Source: Burkholderiaceae bacterium (GTDB lineage: Bacteria > Pseudomonadota > Gammaproteobacteria > Burkholderiales > Burkholderiaceae_F). Taken from it: a stretch of 64,000 nt of DNA. A program made the translations under genes and the position numbers. Positions 11,201-18,921 of this stretch are shown here, in pieces. The notes beneath the pieces are model-generated. The model was not told where the DNA came from. It saw only the letters and a list, made by a program, of their open reading frames with translations, and made no database searches. The stretch lies in contig JALHMQ010000008.1 in the NCBI GenBank assembly GCA_022843955.1, positions 62,001 to 126,000 of the forward strand, read 5' to 3'. Position 1 is the stretch's first letter; each line of letters opens with the position of its first letter.

Positions 11201-11356
11201 GTGAGCCACGTGAACATCACGCCGTTCATCAGTACGCCGGGCGAGGTAGTTTCGGGGCAGGTCCACGACGACGGCAGCCGCGGCGAACGCAGCAACGACA
11301 ACAACCAAGACAACCCCAGCACCGGCCGCGCGCCGGCCGACGAGAGGCAGGCATGA
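8219..11356 (+). CDS. CheB-CheR-PAS fusion protein without kinase domain
   Basis: 1045 residues from a TTG at 8219; a GTG at 8240 is an equally plausible start and neither has a good ribosome site. Residues about 45-235 are a CheB methylesterase with its triad intact: Ser53 (GASAGG), His80 (IQHLSPDH) and Asp171 (SGTGSDG). Residues about 265-520 are a CheR methyltransferase (RRVERRMQVRH, the SAM motif ACATGEEAYSIAML, SCRNMLIYL). A heptad coiled coil with repeated NEELQ units covers about 690-765, then two PAS domains (about 770-880 and 884-1005). There is no histidine kinase or receiver domain. Such proteins act as soluble sensory modules beside chemotaxis or two-component systems. The stop overlaps the next gene by 4 bp. 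Confidence 0.9.
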   Translation: MSSTDTYVTDGTPADASDNAPPSADAAPPVGERDAAPASSASFDGHVVAVGASAGGLDALERFFGAIPADTGAAYVVIQHLSPDHKSMMDNLLARHTKMPVQVATHGMPLAADGVFLIPPATQMTLADGHLQLAPKPDHGLSLPIDVFFKSMAEQVGERAVAIVLSGTGSDGARGVPRVNEEGGLVMVQAPASAKFDGMPRAALSTGLADAVLPPDQLAVRLAEYMRNEPPLSDLDGPDGRKARRRTPVSEQYLSALDQVLAAVQSASGINFRDYKPGTVIRRVERRMQVRHCRTLTDYLAYLDVDASEVATLRRELLIPVTRFFRDPEAFDIIARDVIPRLVEAHDGNEPLRVWIAACATGEEAYSIAMLFAEAFARLSRWPQLKIFATDIEQEYLDYASAGVYPEAIAAEVSPARLERFFSHRGGSYVVRNELRSFMIFARHNLIEDPPFTRMNLVSCRNMLIYLQPRAQDAAVSRLHYALAADGTLFMGPSEALGPLHDDFATLSSKHRLYRVMRRSRAVVSGDVSGRTPTTRRLPPRRAPAALDDVLQQEALTTMLTEYAPPALLVGADRTLAHVFGAGRRYLQIPSGDVSLDVLNLLPPSLAASAAAMIHVALRDGGERRSHAVEINTSAGQERVRLRVRPIVPSAPSRRPSEAEPEVGVLLLFEPEAEPLAPGSGPSTNEAIDLHAHIETLERDLAGTRASLQSTIEELETANEELQATNEELIASNEELQSTNEELQSVNEELITVNAEYQEKVDVLNRVNADLENVARATSIPTLFVDEQMRLARFTNEATQLFKIRPSDVGRSIEDFANLLDYPEFFNELRRTLADGSVTQREVADRAGHWYLARIQPYAQSPQAPRRAVVSFIDVTRLKDAQRLQGVLDALPEHVAVLDGEGQITMINQAWRLFAQQNGDHTLARTGPGTNYLQVCTGGAPSDDEAQRAFNGLSDVLAGRSERFSLRYPCHSPTEQRWFLMYAARMPGQNLGAVVSHVNITPFISTPGEVVSGQVHDDGSRGERSNDNNQDNPSTGRAPADERQA

Positions 11357-12261
11357 GCAATCCGCACCATCAGCCCGGCAGTTCAGACGAGTCGATACAG
11401 ATCCGCGCGCGCGCCATGGCGGCGCTGCGGCTGGGCGAGTTCGACCTGGCCGAGCAGGCGATCGCGCGTGGCGATGCCACGCTTGCCGAGCTGGTTGAGA
11501 ACCTGCGCGTCTACCAGATCGAACTGCAGATGCAGTCCGAGGAACTGCAGCGCAGCCATGCGCGCACCCAGCAGGCGCTCGACCGCTTCACCATGCTGTT
11601 TGCGCGGCTGCCGGTGCCTGCGTTGCTGATCGACGCCAATGGCGTGGTGATGGAATCGAACCAGCGCGCCGAGCAGGTGTTCGGTTTGTCGACGGCGATG
11701 ATGCGCGGCTACCTGTTCCACCGGCTGGTCGATGCCGATGACTACCAGGCCGAGGTGCGCGGTGCGCTGCTCGACGCGCGCGGCAGCGGGCAGGCGGAGG
11801 TGGCGGCGGTGCGCATGCGCGCGTGCGGCGACTCGCAGATGGTGGGCGATCTGCATGTGGAGGCGCTCACCGATCCGGTCAGCGGCGCCCTGCAGTACGC
11901 CTGCGTGATCATCGACCGCACCGAGCAGCTCTCCAACCTGGAGAAGCTGCAGGCGAGCGTGGCGCGCCTGCGCGCGCGCGAAACCGATGGGTCGCGCGCC
12001 GGCTCCAGCCGGCCGGCACGCCTGCTGGCCGATGCCGGCGGGCGCGTGCTGTGGTCCGACGCCGCGCTGGCCTTGCCGGTGGGCGAGGCGCTCGGTGCCC
12101 GTGTGGCCGATCCGACCGCGCTCGCGGCGGCCCTGGCCGATGGCGAACCGGCCGAAGTGGTGGTGCCCGATGCCGTGGGCCGCCTGCAGATGCTCAGCCT
12201 GCAGCCGGTGCGCGACGTTGCGGGCGCGCTGCTGCAGTGGGTGGCGATGGCGCGCGAGTAG
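11353..12261 (+). CDS. PAS domain protein coupled to the CheB-CheR fusion
   Basis: 302 residues from the ATG at 11353, which overlaps the stop of the CheB-CheR gene (ATGA) and so is almost certainly translationally coupled to it. Residues about 40-75 are a helical segment (LVENLRVYQIELQMQSEELQ) that matches the coiled-coil linkers of CheB-CheR sensors. A PAS domain follows at about 80-200 (LFARLPVPALLIDANGVVME, IIDRTEQLSNLEKLQ). The C-terminal 90 residues look like a degenerate second PAS-type fold. No kinase, GGDEF, EAL or HTH output is visible. It probably forms a hetero-oligomer with the upstream protein and supplies another sensor input; that is inference. Confidence 0.85.
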   Translation: MSNPHHQPGSSDESIQIRARAMAALRLGEFDLAEQAIARGDATLAELVENLRVYQIELQMQSEELQRSHARTQQALDRFTMLFARLPVPALLIDANGVVMESNQRAEQVFGLSTAMMRGYLFHRLVDADDYQAEVRGALLDARGSGQAEVAAVRMRACGDSQMVGDLHVEALTDPVSGALQYACVIIDRTEQLSNLEKLQASVARLRARETDGSRAGSSRPARLLADAGGRVLWSDAALALPVGEALGARVADPTALAAALADGEPAEVVVPDAVGRLQMLSLQPVRDVAGALLQWVAMARE

Positions 12262-12364
12262 GGCTCGCGCCTGACGCGTTCGTCGGTCACCCCTACCCGC
12301 GGCTGCGCTGGGGCGCCCGTGCTTTGAGCGCGCCACCACCGTCGAAGTGAACGCCCATCGGGCC

Positions 12365-12396
12365 GCGGGTCAGGGCGAGGTGCTTGCCTGACCCGC
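12365..12396. terminator. Hairpin between convergent genes
   Basis: A perfect 10-bp inverted repeat (GCGGGTCAGG at 12365-12374, CCTGACCCGC at 12387-12396) with a 12-nt loop sits in the 143-bp gap between the plus-strand PAS gene and the minus-strand RND gene. There is no T-run on either side, so intrinsic termination is not certain, but the position suits a bidirectional terminator. Confidence 0.5.
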
Positions 12397-12404
12397 CCGT
12401 CGCC

Positions 12405-15400
12405 TCAGGTCGCCGTCGCCGTCGGCCCGAGTGCGCTGCGCCGCCCGATCAGCCGCATTGCCAGGCGCCACAGCAGGCGCAGCATCAGCAGCGTCAGCAG
12501 CGCTTCGATGAAGGTCACGACGAAGGCGAGCAGCTTGTTCCCGGTCAGCGCCCGGCGGCCGTACTTGGCCACCGCGCGGTCGCGTGCGATCTCGATGCTG
12601 TCGTAGAAGCTCGGGATCACGAGCAGCGTCAGCAGCGTTGAAGTGATGACCCCGCCGATGATCGCCACCGCCATCGGCCGGTAGAACTCGCCGCCTTCGC
12701 CCACCCCGATCGCCACCGGCAGCATGCCGGCCACCAGCGCAAAGGTGGTCATCAGGATCGGTCGCAGGCGCTTGCGGCCGGCAGCCATCAGCGCGTCCTC
12801 GCGCGGCACGCCTTCGGCTTCCTGCACGCGGGTGGCGTCGAGCAGCAGGATCGCGTTCTTGGCGACCAGACCCATCAGCATGATCACGCCGATGAAGCTC
12901 ATCAGGTTGAGCGTGCCGCCGGTGGCCAGCAGTGCCAGCACCACGCCGATCAGCGACAGCGGCAGCGACAGCATCACCGCCAGCGGCGCGGTGAACGAGC
13001 CGAACTGCATCACCAGCACCAGGTACATCAGCGTGACACCCATCACCAGCGCAATCGACATCTCGCGGAACACCTCCTGCTGGTCGCGCGAAGCGCCGGC
13101 CAGCTGAATGCCGTAGCCGGGCGGAAAGTCGATCTCGCGTGCAAGCTTGAGCGCGTCGGCGGTGACCTCGCCGGATGAGCGGCCCTGCGCGTTGGCGGCG
13201 ACCGAAATGGTGCGCTTGCCGTCGAAGTGCTGGATCTGCGACGGGCCCTTGCCCATGGTGACGGTGGCGATCTGCTCCAGCGGCACCATCTGGTTGCTGC
13301 CGCTGACCGCGATCGGCAGCCGCTCGATGTTGCTGGCGTCGACGCGGTCGTCCGGATGCAGGCGCACCGATACATCGCGCGACTCGCCGCCCGGATCGAC
13401 CCAGTCGCCGACCTCGACGCCGGCGAACGCCACGCGCAGCGCCTGCGCGGCATCGTTGACCGAGATGCCGAGCGAGTTGGCCAGGCCGCGGTCCAGCTCG
13501 ATCTTCAGTTCATCCTGCGGATCCTGCTCGGACAGGCCCACGTCCACCGCGCCCGGCACCAGGCGCAGCTTCTCCATGTAGGCGTTGGTGATCTCCAGCA
13601 GCTTGCGCGAGTCGGCGCCGGTGAAGCGGATCTGCACCGGCTTCTGCGCACCCATGTTCAGTTCCTCGAGCACCACGTACTCGGCGCCGACCAGCCGCGC
13701 GGTGAGGGCGCGCAGGTCGCGCGCGATCTCCACGTTCGAGCGGCGTCTCTCGGTGCTCTTGCCGATGTCGACGTAGACCCGGCCGCCGTTCGGGTTGACG
13801 TAGCTGTTGGTGGCCTGCGTCTCGGAGATCGTGCGCGCCAGCGTGGCCGCGCCCTCGACCTTGCGCCGTGCGTACTCCAGGCTGCTCGACGACGGTGTGC
13901 GCACGTCGATCACCAGCGTGCCGGCATCGGACACGGGCAGGAAGCTGGACCCGCCGAACTTGCTTTGCAGCGCCACGGCGAGAACCAGGCTCAACACCGC
14001 GAAGGCTGCCATCCAGCGCCGGTGGTGCAAGGCCCAGGCGATCAAGCGCCCATAGCGGTCGGCCTGATGATCGAACCAGGTGTTGAAGTGCTGCAACCAC
14101 AGGCTGACGCCGCGGCGCGGCTGCTGCGCATGGCCCGGCGGGTCGCCCCAGTAGGCCGACAGCATGGGATCGAGCGTGAACGAGATGAACAGGCTCACCA
14201 GCACCGAGGCCACCACGGTCACGCCGAACGGCCGGAACCACTCGCCCGCCACGCCCGGCATGAACGCCACCGGCACGAACACGGCGACGATCGAAAAGGT
14301 GGTCGCCGCCACCGCCAGGCCGATCTCCTTGGTGCCTTCGAGCGCCGCGGTGCGCCGGTCGGAGCCGCGTTCCATGTGACGCACGATGTTCTCGCGCACC
14401 ACGATGGCATCGTCGATCAGCACGCCGATCGCCAGCGACAGGCCGAGCAGGCTCATGAAGTTCAGCGTGAAGCCCGCCAGCCAGACGGCGATGAAGGCGG
14501 CGATGACTGAGGTCGGCAAGCTCAGTGCGGTGATCAGCGTCGAGCGCCACGAGTTCAGGAACAGGTAGACCACGAACACCGTGAGCCCGGCGCCGAACAC
14601 CAGCGCATGGATCACGTTGTACAGACTGTTCTCGGCGTCCTTGCCGCCGTCCTGCGTGATCTCGAGCTTGGTGCCGGCCGGCAGTGTCTTGCCCAGCTCG
14701 GTCACCAGCTCGCGCACGCCGTGCGCCACCGACACGGTGCTCGCCTCGCGCGCGCGGATGACCGACATGCCGACGTTGGGCTGGCCGTTGCGCACCGAAA
14801 AGCCGGTCAGCTCGGCGAAACCATCCTGCACCGTGGCCACCTGCGCCAGCCGGATCAGGTCGTTGCCACGTCGCTTGATGACGATCTGCTCGAACTCGGC
14901 CGGCGACTCGATGCGGCCGACCAGGCGGATGCTCTGGTCCTGCAGGCTGCCGCGCACCTTGCCCACCGGTGCGCTGGTGTTCTGCGCACGCAACGCGTTG
15001 ACCACTTCGGTCACCGACACGTTGAACTCGCGCAGCTTCTCGGCCCGCAGCAGCACCGACAGCTCGCGCCGCAGCGCCCCGTTGACGTTGACCACCGACA
15101 CGCCGTTGATGCCGCGCAGGCGGTCGGCCAGCACGTCCTCTGCCAGGCGCGAGATCTCGGCATGGCTCTGGCTGCTGGACGACAGCGCCAGCTGCATGAT
15201 CGGCTGCGCCGACGGGTCGATCCGCCGCAGCACCGGTTCGCGCATCTCGATCGGCAACTTGTGGCGCACCGAACCGATGGCGTTACGCACCTCGTCGGCC
15301 GCCTCGATCATGTTCTTGTCGAAGTTGAAGATCAGCACCAGGGTGGCCGAACCCTCGGCGGCGGTGCTGCGCACCTGGTCGACGCCGGAGATGCTCTGCA

Positions 15401-15611
15401 TCGCCTTTTCGATGCGATTGACCAGTTCGCGCTCGACCGTCTCCGGCGAGGCGCCCGGGTAGCTGATGTTCACCACCAGCACCGGCTGCTCGACGTCGGG
15501 GGTCTGGTTGACACGCAGTTTCTGCAGCGCCATCAACCCGAGCGCCATCATCGAGATGATGATGACGATCATCGCGATCGGCTGCTTGACGCTGAAATCA
15601 GACAGGAACAT
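12405..15611 (-). CDS. RND family efflux pump, inner-membrane transporter (AcrB/MexB/HAE1 type)
   Basis: 1068 residues, the normal length of the family. It starts [20 protein letters not shown] (first transmembrane helix), has large periplasmic loops after helices 1 and 7, and 12 predicted helices. The proton-relay signature is present as [18 protein letters not shown] near residue 400, and [18 protein letters not shown] lies near residue 970. It is a proton-driven exporter that works with a periplasmic adaptor and an outer-membrane channel. The adaptor gene lies 6 bp upstream in the same operon. No TolC-like channel gene is adjacent, so a channel encoded elsewhere must be shared. Substrate is not predictable; heavy-metal RND signatures are not obvious. 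Confidence 0.94.
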   Translation of the reverse strand: MFLSDFSVKQPIAMIVIIISMMALGLMALQKLRVNQTPDVEQPVLVVNISYPGASPETVERELVNRIEKAMQSISGVDQVRSTAAEGSATLVLIFNFDKNMIEAADEVRNAIGSVRHKLPIEMREPVLRRIDPSAQPIMQLALSSSSQSHAEISRLAEDVLADRLRGINGVSVVNVNGALRRELSVLLRAEKLREFNVSVTEVVNALRAQNTSAPVGKVRGSLQDQSIRLVGRIESPAEFEQIVIKRRGNDLIRLAQVATVQDGFAELTGFSVRNGQPNVGMSVIRAREASTVSVAHGVRELVTELGKTLPAGTKLEITQDGGKDAENSLYNVIHALVFGAGLTVFVVYLFLNSWRSTLITALSLPTSVIAAFIAVWLAGFTLNFMSLLGLSLAIGVLIDDAIVVRENIVRHMERGSDRRTAALEGTKEIGLAVAATTFSIVAVFVPVAFMPGVAGEWFRPFGVTVVASVLVSLFISFTLDPMLSAYWGDPPGHAQQPRRGVSLWLQHFNTWFDHQADRYGRLIAWALHHRRWMAAFAVLSLVLAVALQSKFGGSSFLPVSDAGTLVIDVRTPSSSSLEYARRKVEGAATLARTISETQATNSYVNPNGGRVYVDIGKSTERRRSNVEIARDLRALTARLVGAEYVVLEELNMGAQKPVQIRFTGADSRKLLEITNAYMEKLRLVPGAVDVGLSEQDPQDELKIELDRGLANSLGISVNDAAQALRVAFAGVEVGDWVDPGGESRDVSVRLHPDDRVDASNIERLPIAVSGSNQMVPLEQIATVTMGKGPSQIQHFDGKRTISVAANAQGRSSGEVTADALKLAREIDFPPGYGIQLAGASRDQQEVFREMSIALVMGVTLMYLVLVMQFGSFTAPLAVMLSLPLSLIGVVLALLATGGTLNLMSFIGVIMLMGLVAKNAILLLDATRVQEAEGVPREDALMAAGRKRLRPILMTTFALVAGMLPVAIGVGEGGEFYRPMAVAIIGGVITSTLLTLLVIPSFYDSIEIARDRAVAKYGRRALTGNKLLAFVVTFIEALLTLLMLRLLWRLAMRLIGRRSALGPTATAT

Positions 15612-15617
15612 GGCCGC

Positions 15618-16841
15618 TCACTTCGCGTTCTTGACCGCGGCGGTGGCCGGCGCTGCGGCCGCCTTTACCGCGTCCGCGCCAACGCCCGCCACCGCCGGCG
15701 CCGCGGTCAGCTCGACCTGCTGGCCCTCGACCAGCGTGCTGCCCGGGTTGCGCAGGATGCGATCGCCCTCGGCCAGTCCGGCCTGCACCGGGAACTCGCC
15801 ACGGCGCTCGTCGCGCTCGCCCAGCTTCACCGCGATCCGGCGCAGGCTGTTGTCCTGCACGCGCCAGACGGCGGTCGCCTCGCCCGTCCGCACCACGGTG
15901 CTGTCGGGCACGCTGAGCACGCGATCCACTGCCGAGGCGATGCGGCCTTCCGCGTACAGGCCGGCCACGCGCGGCGCATCGTTGCCGGCGAAGCTGACCA
16001 GCACTTCGACCTGGCGCGTGGTGGCATTGGCGGCGGCGTCCACGCGCTTGACGGTGCCGGCGAACTCGTCTTGAGGATAACCGTTGACGCGGAAACTCAC
16101 GGCCTGGCCGATCTTCAGCTCGTGCATGCGGTCGGCCGACACCAGCCCTTCGAACCGCATGCTGCGCGGATCGACCACCTTGATCAGTTCGCGGCCGGCC
16201 TGCACGGTGTCGCCCACCGACACCTTGCGCTCGCTCACCACGCCGTCGAACGGTGCACGCACCTCGGTGCGGCGCAACTGCTGGCGCGCGGTGACCACGC
16301 GTGATTCAGCCGCTGCCACTTCGCTTTGTGCGTTGTTGCGCCGGACCTCGGCGTCTTCCAGCACCTGCATCGGCGACATGCCCTGCGCCTGCAGTGTCTT
16401 CAGGCGCTCGACCTGGCGCTGCGCCTGCTCCAGCGCCTGGCGCGCGGCGCGCGCCGACTCCTGCGCCGAGCCGAGGTTCTCGCGGATTGCGGTGTCGTCC
16501 AGCCGCACCAGCAGGTCGCCGGTGCGTACGGCCTCGCCGTTTTCCTTCGCCACCTGCATCACCACCGCCGCCACTTCGGCGCGCAGGTCGGCGCGCCGCT
16601 CGGGCTGGATCGAGCCGGTGATCAGCGGGCCGTGTGCGCGGCTGTCCGGCCGCACGGTGATCAGATCCTCCGGCGCAATCAGCAGAGGCAACGTCGCTTT
16701 GGCGTCGGCCTTGGCCGCCTTGGCAGGCTTGGCGCCCGGCGCATCGGCTGTGGCCTCGGGCGCGGGGCCGCGGCTGCAGCCGGCCAGCACGACCAGCAGC
16801 GCGACCGGCAGCGCGACCATGGAAAAGCGGTGAAACACCAT
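15618..16841 (-). CDS. RND efflux periplasmic adaptor (membrane fusion protein), lipoprotein
   Basis: 407 residues. The ATG at 16841 is supported by an AGGAG sequence 8 bases upstream. The N terminus carries a lipoprotein signal (VALLVVLAGCS). The order of parts is that of AcrA-type adaptors: lipoyl/barrel-sandwich half (GSIQPERRADLRAEVAAVVM), an alpha-helical hairpin at about 140-190, the second lipoyl half (RTEVRAPFDGVVSERKVSVG) and beta-barrel (MRFEGLVSADRMHELKIGQA), then a membrane-proximal domain. The C-terminal tail is Ala-rich. It is the first gene of a two-gene operon with the RND transporter 6 bp downstream. Confidence 0.93.
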   Translation of the reverse strand: MVFHRFSMVALPVALLVVLAGCSRGPAPEATADAPGAKPAKAAKADAKATLPLLIAPEDLITVRPDSRAHGPLITGSIQPERRADLRAEVAAVVMQVAKENGEAVRTGDLLVRLDDTAIRENLGSAQESARAARQALEQAQRQVERLKTLQAQGMSPMQVLEDAEVRRNNAQSEVAAAESRVVTARQQLRRTEVRAPFDGVVSERKVSVGDTVQAGRELIKVVDPRSMRFEGLVSADRMHELKIGQAVSFRVNGYPQDEFAGTVKRVDAAANATTRQVEVLVSFAGNDAPRVAGLYAEGRIASAVDRVLSVPDSTVVRTGEATAVWRVQDNSLRRIAVKLGERDERRGEFPVQAGLAEGDRILRNPGSTLVEGQQVELTAAPAVAGVGADAVKAAAAPATAAVKNAK

Positions 16842-17187
16842 CGACTGGCTCCTGGAAAACGGTATGCGTGGACCGCACCGACGCGGTCGGACGCGACGAG
16901 GACGCGAGCGTAATCAGTGCGCACAAACATCAAGCGATCATGCGACGAAACGCAGATCCAGCCGACAGTCGACCCGGGACGGGTGCCGGCGACCGGGCGC
17001 GATTGTGCCGGTCGCAGCGATCGCATGGCGTCCCTTGCGGGACGTTGCTTGCCGGGCCGCCGACACGGCAAAGACGGGCCGCATGGCCGGCCCGCAAAGC
17101 AAGGCCGCTGCCGGATCTCTCGGCCGTGCGCCGCAAGTCAGGCTCGGGCTGGGTCGGGCAGGCTCGGGCAGGCCCGCGCCGGGCTCC
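16842..17187. other. Non-coding stretch upstream of the RND operon
   Basis: 346 bases with no supported gene. It holds the promoter region of the minus-strand adaptor gene and the 3' flank of the minus-strand gene at 17188. A GC-rich inverted repeat (CGGGCC at about 17078, GGCCCG at about 17092) and several GGGCAGG/TCGGGCAGG repeats near 17145-17175 are visible, without a T-run. Open frames here have random-looking composition. Confidence 0.5.
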
Positions 17188-17922
17188 TCAGCGCGGGGTT
17201 CCCTTGCGTCTGGGCCGAAGCAGTGGGAACCGCGCCTCGGTCAGCTTGAGCAGCGCGCGCGCACCCAATACGGTCACGCCGCGTGGTGCGGCACTATGGG
17301 CTTCGACGATCGCCCGCGCAGCCGATTTCGCCGACAGTGCGCGTGCATATTGCGGCAGCATGATGTCGGCCACCGCGCGCGCGGCGCTGAGCACGATCCG
17401 CTGCGGCAGGCTGGCTCCCGGCGCATCGGCGTCGGCGGCGGTCGGCCGCACGATCACGAGCGGGTTGAAACCCATCTCGACCAGCGCGATCTCGCTGCTG
17501 CTCGACACGCCTTGAGCGCCCGCGCCCAGTTGCAGCAGCGCGGCCAGCGGCGCCACCACGGTCAGACGCGCGGCGCCGCAGGACTTCGCCACGGTGGCCG
17601 CATCGAGCAGGCCGGCTTCATCGACGCGAAAAATGGGCGATGCGCTCGGCACGAAGGTCTCGTCGCCGGTCACGCAGATCCACGCCTCGTCGACGATCGG
17701 GTAGCCCTGGCCCATCACCCACGGCGAAAAGCGCGCGGTGGCCGAGCCGAGCGGCTGCGTGACGCCGACCACCACTTGCCGGTAGGCGCTGGAGGCGATC
17801 AGCAGCGCCAGCAGTTCCTCGCCGAGGGCACCTGCCATGCCGAGCGCGAGCGCCACGCGCGCCGGCGCACGGGCCGCTGCTGGGCGCTGCGACAGCGCGG
17901 AGTTCACGGGATCGACAGGCAT
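17188..17922 (-). CDS. Conserved hypothetical protein, possible degenerate Rossmann fold
   Basis: 244 residues. After a 20-residue Ala/Pro-rich lead comes VALALGMAGALGEELLALLI, which resembles the first strand-turn-helix of NAD(P)-binding epimerase/reductase proteins although the glycine motif is not canonical. Short strands at SAYRQVVVGVTQPL and ARLTVVAPLAALLQLG and a segment ALVEMGFNPLVIVRPTAA fit an NAD(P)-binding-like architecture of the HTATIP2/oligoreductase kind. The C terminus is basic (LLRPRRKGTPR). No catalytic Tyr-x-x-x-Lys is visible. The gene stands alone. Codon composition matches its neighbours and it is clearly more protein-like than the antisense frame, but function is not established. 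Confidence 0.6.
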   Translation of the reverse strand: MPVDPVNSALSQRPAAARAPARVALALGMAGALGEELLALLIASSAYRQVVVGVTQPLGSATARFSPWVMGQGYPIVDEAWICVTGDETFVPSASPIFRVDEAGLLDAATVAKSCGAARLTVVAPLAALLQLGAGAQGVSSSSEIALVEMGFNPLVIVRPTAADADAPGASLPQRIVLSAARAVADIMLPQYARALSAKSAARAIVEAHSAAPRGVTVLGARALLKLTEARFPLLRPRRKGTPR

Positions 17923-18390
17923 GCGGCGATGATCTCATGTCACTGCCAGTAAACAGCCGAGGCAAACGGTGGTCCGCGTTCAGCCCATGCTTGATCCCGG
18001 CCATCGACGCCGGACCATCCGCTACGGTTTGCCTGGGGCGGATGGTTCCTAGGCTGTTCGCTCAACATGTCACGGTCCACTTCAAGTATCGAATTGTCAG
18101 CAATGGCAACGTGAGGATTTTGAAAGTCCAGAAGCAATTCGCTATTCACCTCAGAAGCGTGCCCGAACACCGGAAGCGGTACCGACAATCAAGGCAAGGC
18201 ATGAGGCTCGCCGCGGAGCCGCCAGCAGAACCTGAACCATCCCGCGCAGTTCGCCACCGGTGCGTCCTGGGTCGACTTCTAGGCCTGCCGCAACCATGTT
18301 GCAAGCGGGTCGCCGCTACCAGAATGCCACCCTGTCGCCAACGGCAAATCGGGATGGTCGGCCCTGCGGTCGGCAGGTATACAACAGGCC
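17923..18390. other. Divergent intergenic region with a hairpin and an AT-richer core
   Basis: 468 bases between a minus-strand gene and the plus-strand ECF sigma gene. An inverted repeat CCATCCGC/GCGGATGG lies at about 18015-18045 with a loop of about 15 bases. The part from about 18060 to 18165 is noticeably poorer in GC than the surroundings. A frame open from 17937 to 18419 has no recognisable features, so I treat the region as regulatory or as decayed sequence. Confidence 0.5.
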
Positions 18391-18909
18391 ATGCCCAATC
18401 CCGCGCCACTTTCCGCTGAATGGTCCGATCAGGTCTACCGCCAGCTGCGCGTACTGGCGCGCGCCCGCCTGCGCGCCGGTGGCCGGCAGACGCTGCTGGA
18501 CACGACTGCACTGGTACATGAAACCTACCTGCGCCTGGCCGGTGTAGTGCTTGATTCAGACCAGGAGCGCAGCTTCTACGCTTACGCCAGCCGCACGATG
18601 CGATCGGTGATCGTCGATCTGGTGCGCAAGCGCCAGGCCGAGTGCCGCGGCGGGGACCGATCGATGGTTACATTCACCAGCAATCTGGCCGAGCGCCAGC
18701 CCGCCGAGGCCGACTGCATCCTTCGCGTGCATGAAGCGCTGGAAGAGCTGGCCGGCATTGACGCACGGCTGGCGCAGCTGGTGGAAATGCGCTACTTCGC
18801 GGGCCTGTCCGAAGCCGAGATCGCGCGTGCGCTGGGCGTGTCGGAGCGCACGGTGCGGCGCGATTGGGAAAAGGCGCGCTTGTTGTTGTCGCGCGCGCTC
18901 GTCAACTGA
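18391..18909 (+). CDS. ECF RNA polymerase sigma factor (TIGR02999-like)
   Basis: 172 residues. Region 2 includes VHETYLRLAG and SFYAYASRTMRSVIVDLVRK, and region 4 includes RYFAGLSEAEIARALGVSER followed by TVRRDWEKARLLLSRAL, whose RRDWEKAR helix is typical of the TIGR02999 group. This sigma group is commonly next to a Ser/Thr kinase with TPR repeats, exactly as here: the kinase gene starts 12 bp downstream. No anti-sigma factor is adjacent, so the kinase may be the regulator. Target promoters cannot be read from this window. Confidence 0.92.
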   Translation: MPNPAPLSAEWSDQVYRQLRVLARARLRAGGRQTLLDTTALVHETYLRLAGVVLDSDQERSFYAYASRTMRSVIVDLVRKRQAECRGGDRSMVTFTSNLAERQPAEADCILRVHEALEELAGIDARLAQLVEMRYFAGLSEAEIARALGVSERTVRRDWEKARLLLSRALVN

Positions 18910-18921
18910 TCACACCGCAGC

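Noticed and set aside
8966-11308. 780-codon open frame antisense to the CheB-CheR-PAS gene
   Set aside because: It is a composition shadow of the coiled coil and PAS repeats; no ribosome site.
14607-16304. 565-codon open frame antisense to the RND pump and adaptor
   Set aside because: It is opposite two genes with clear family motifs, and its translation is His/Arg/Ala-rich without domains, as expected for antisense frames in high-GC DNA.
16868-17515. 216-codon plus-strand frame over the 16.8-17.5 kb gap
   Set aside because: Half of it is antisense to the gene at 17188 and the other half has random composition with no start signal.
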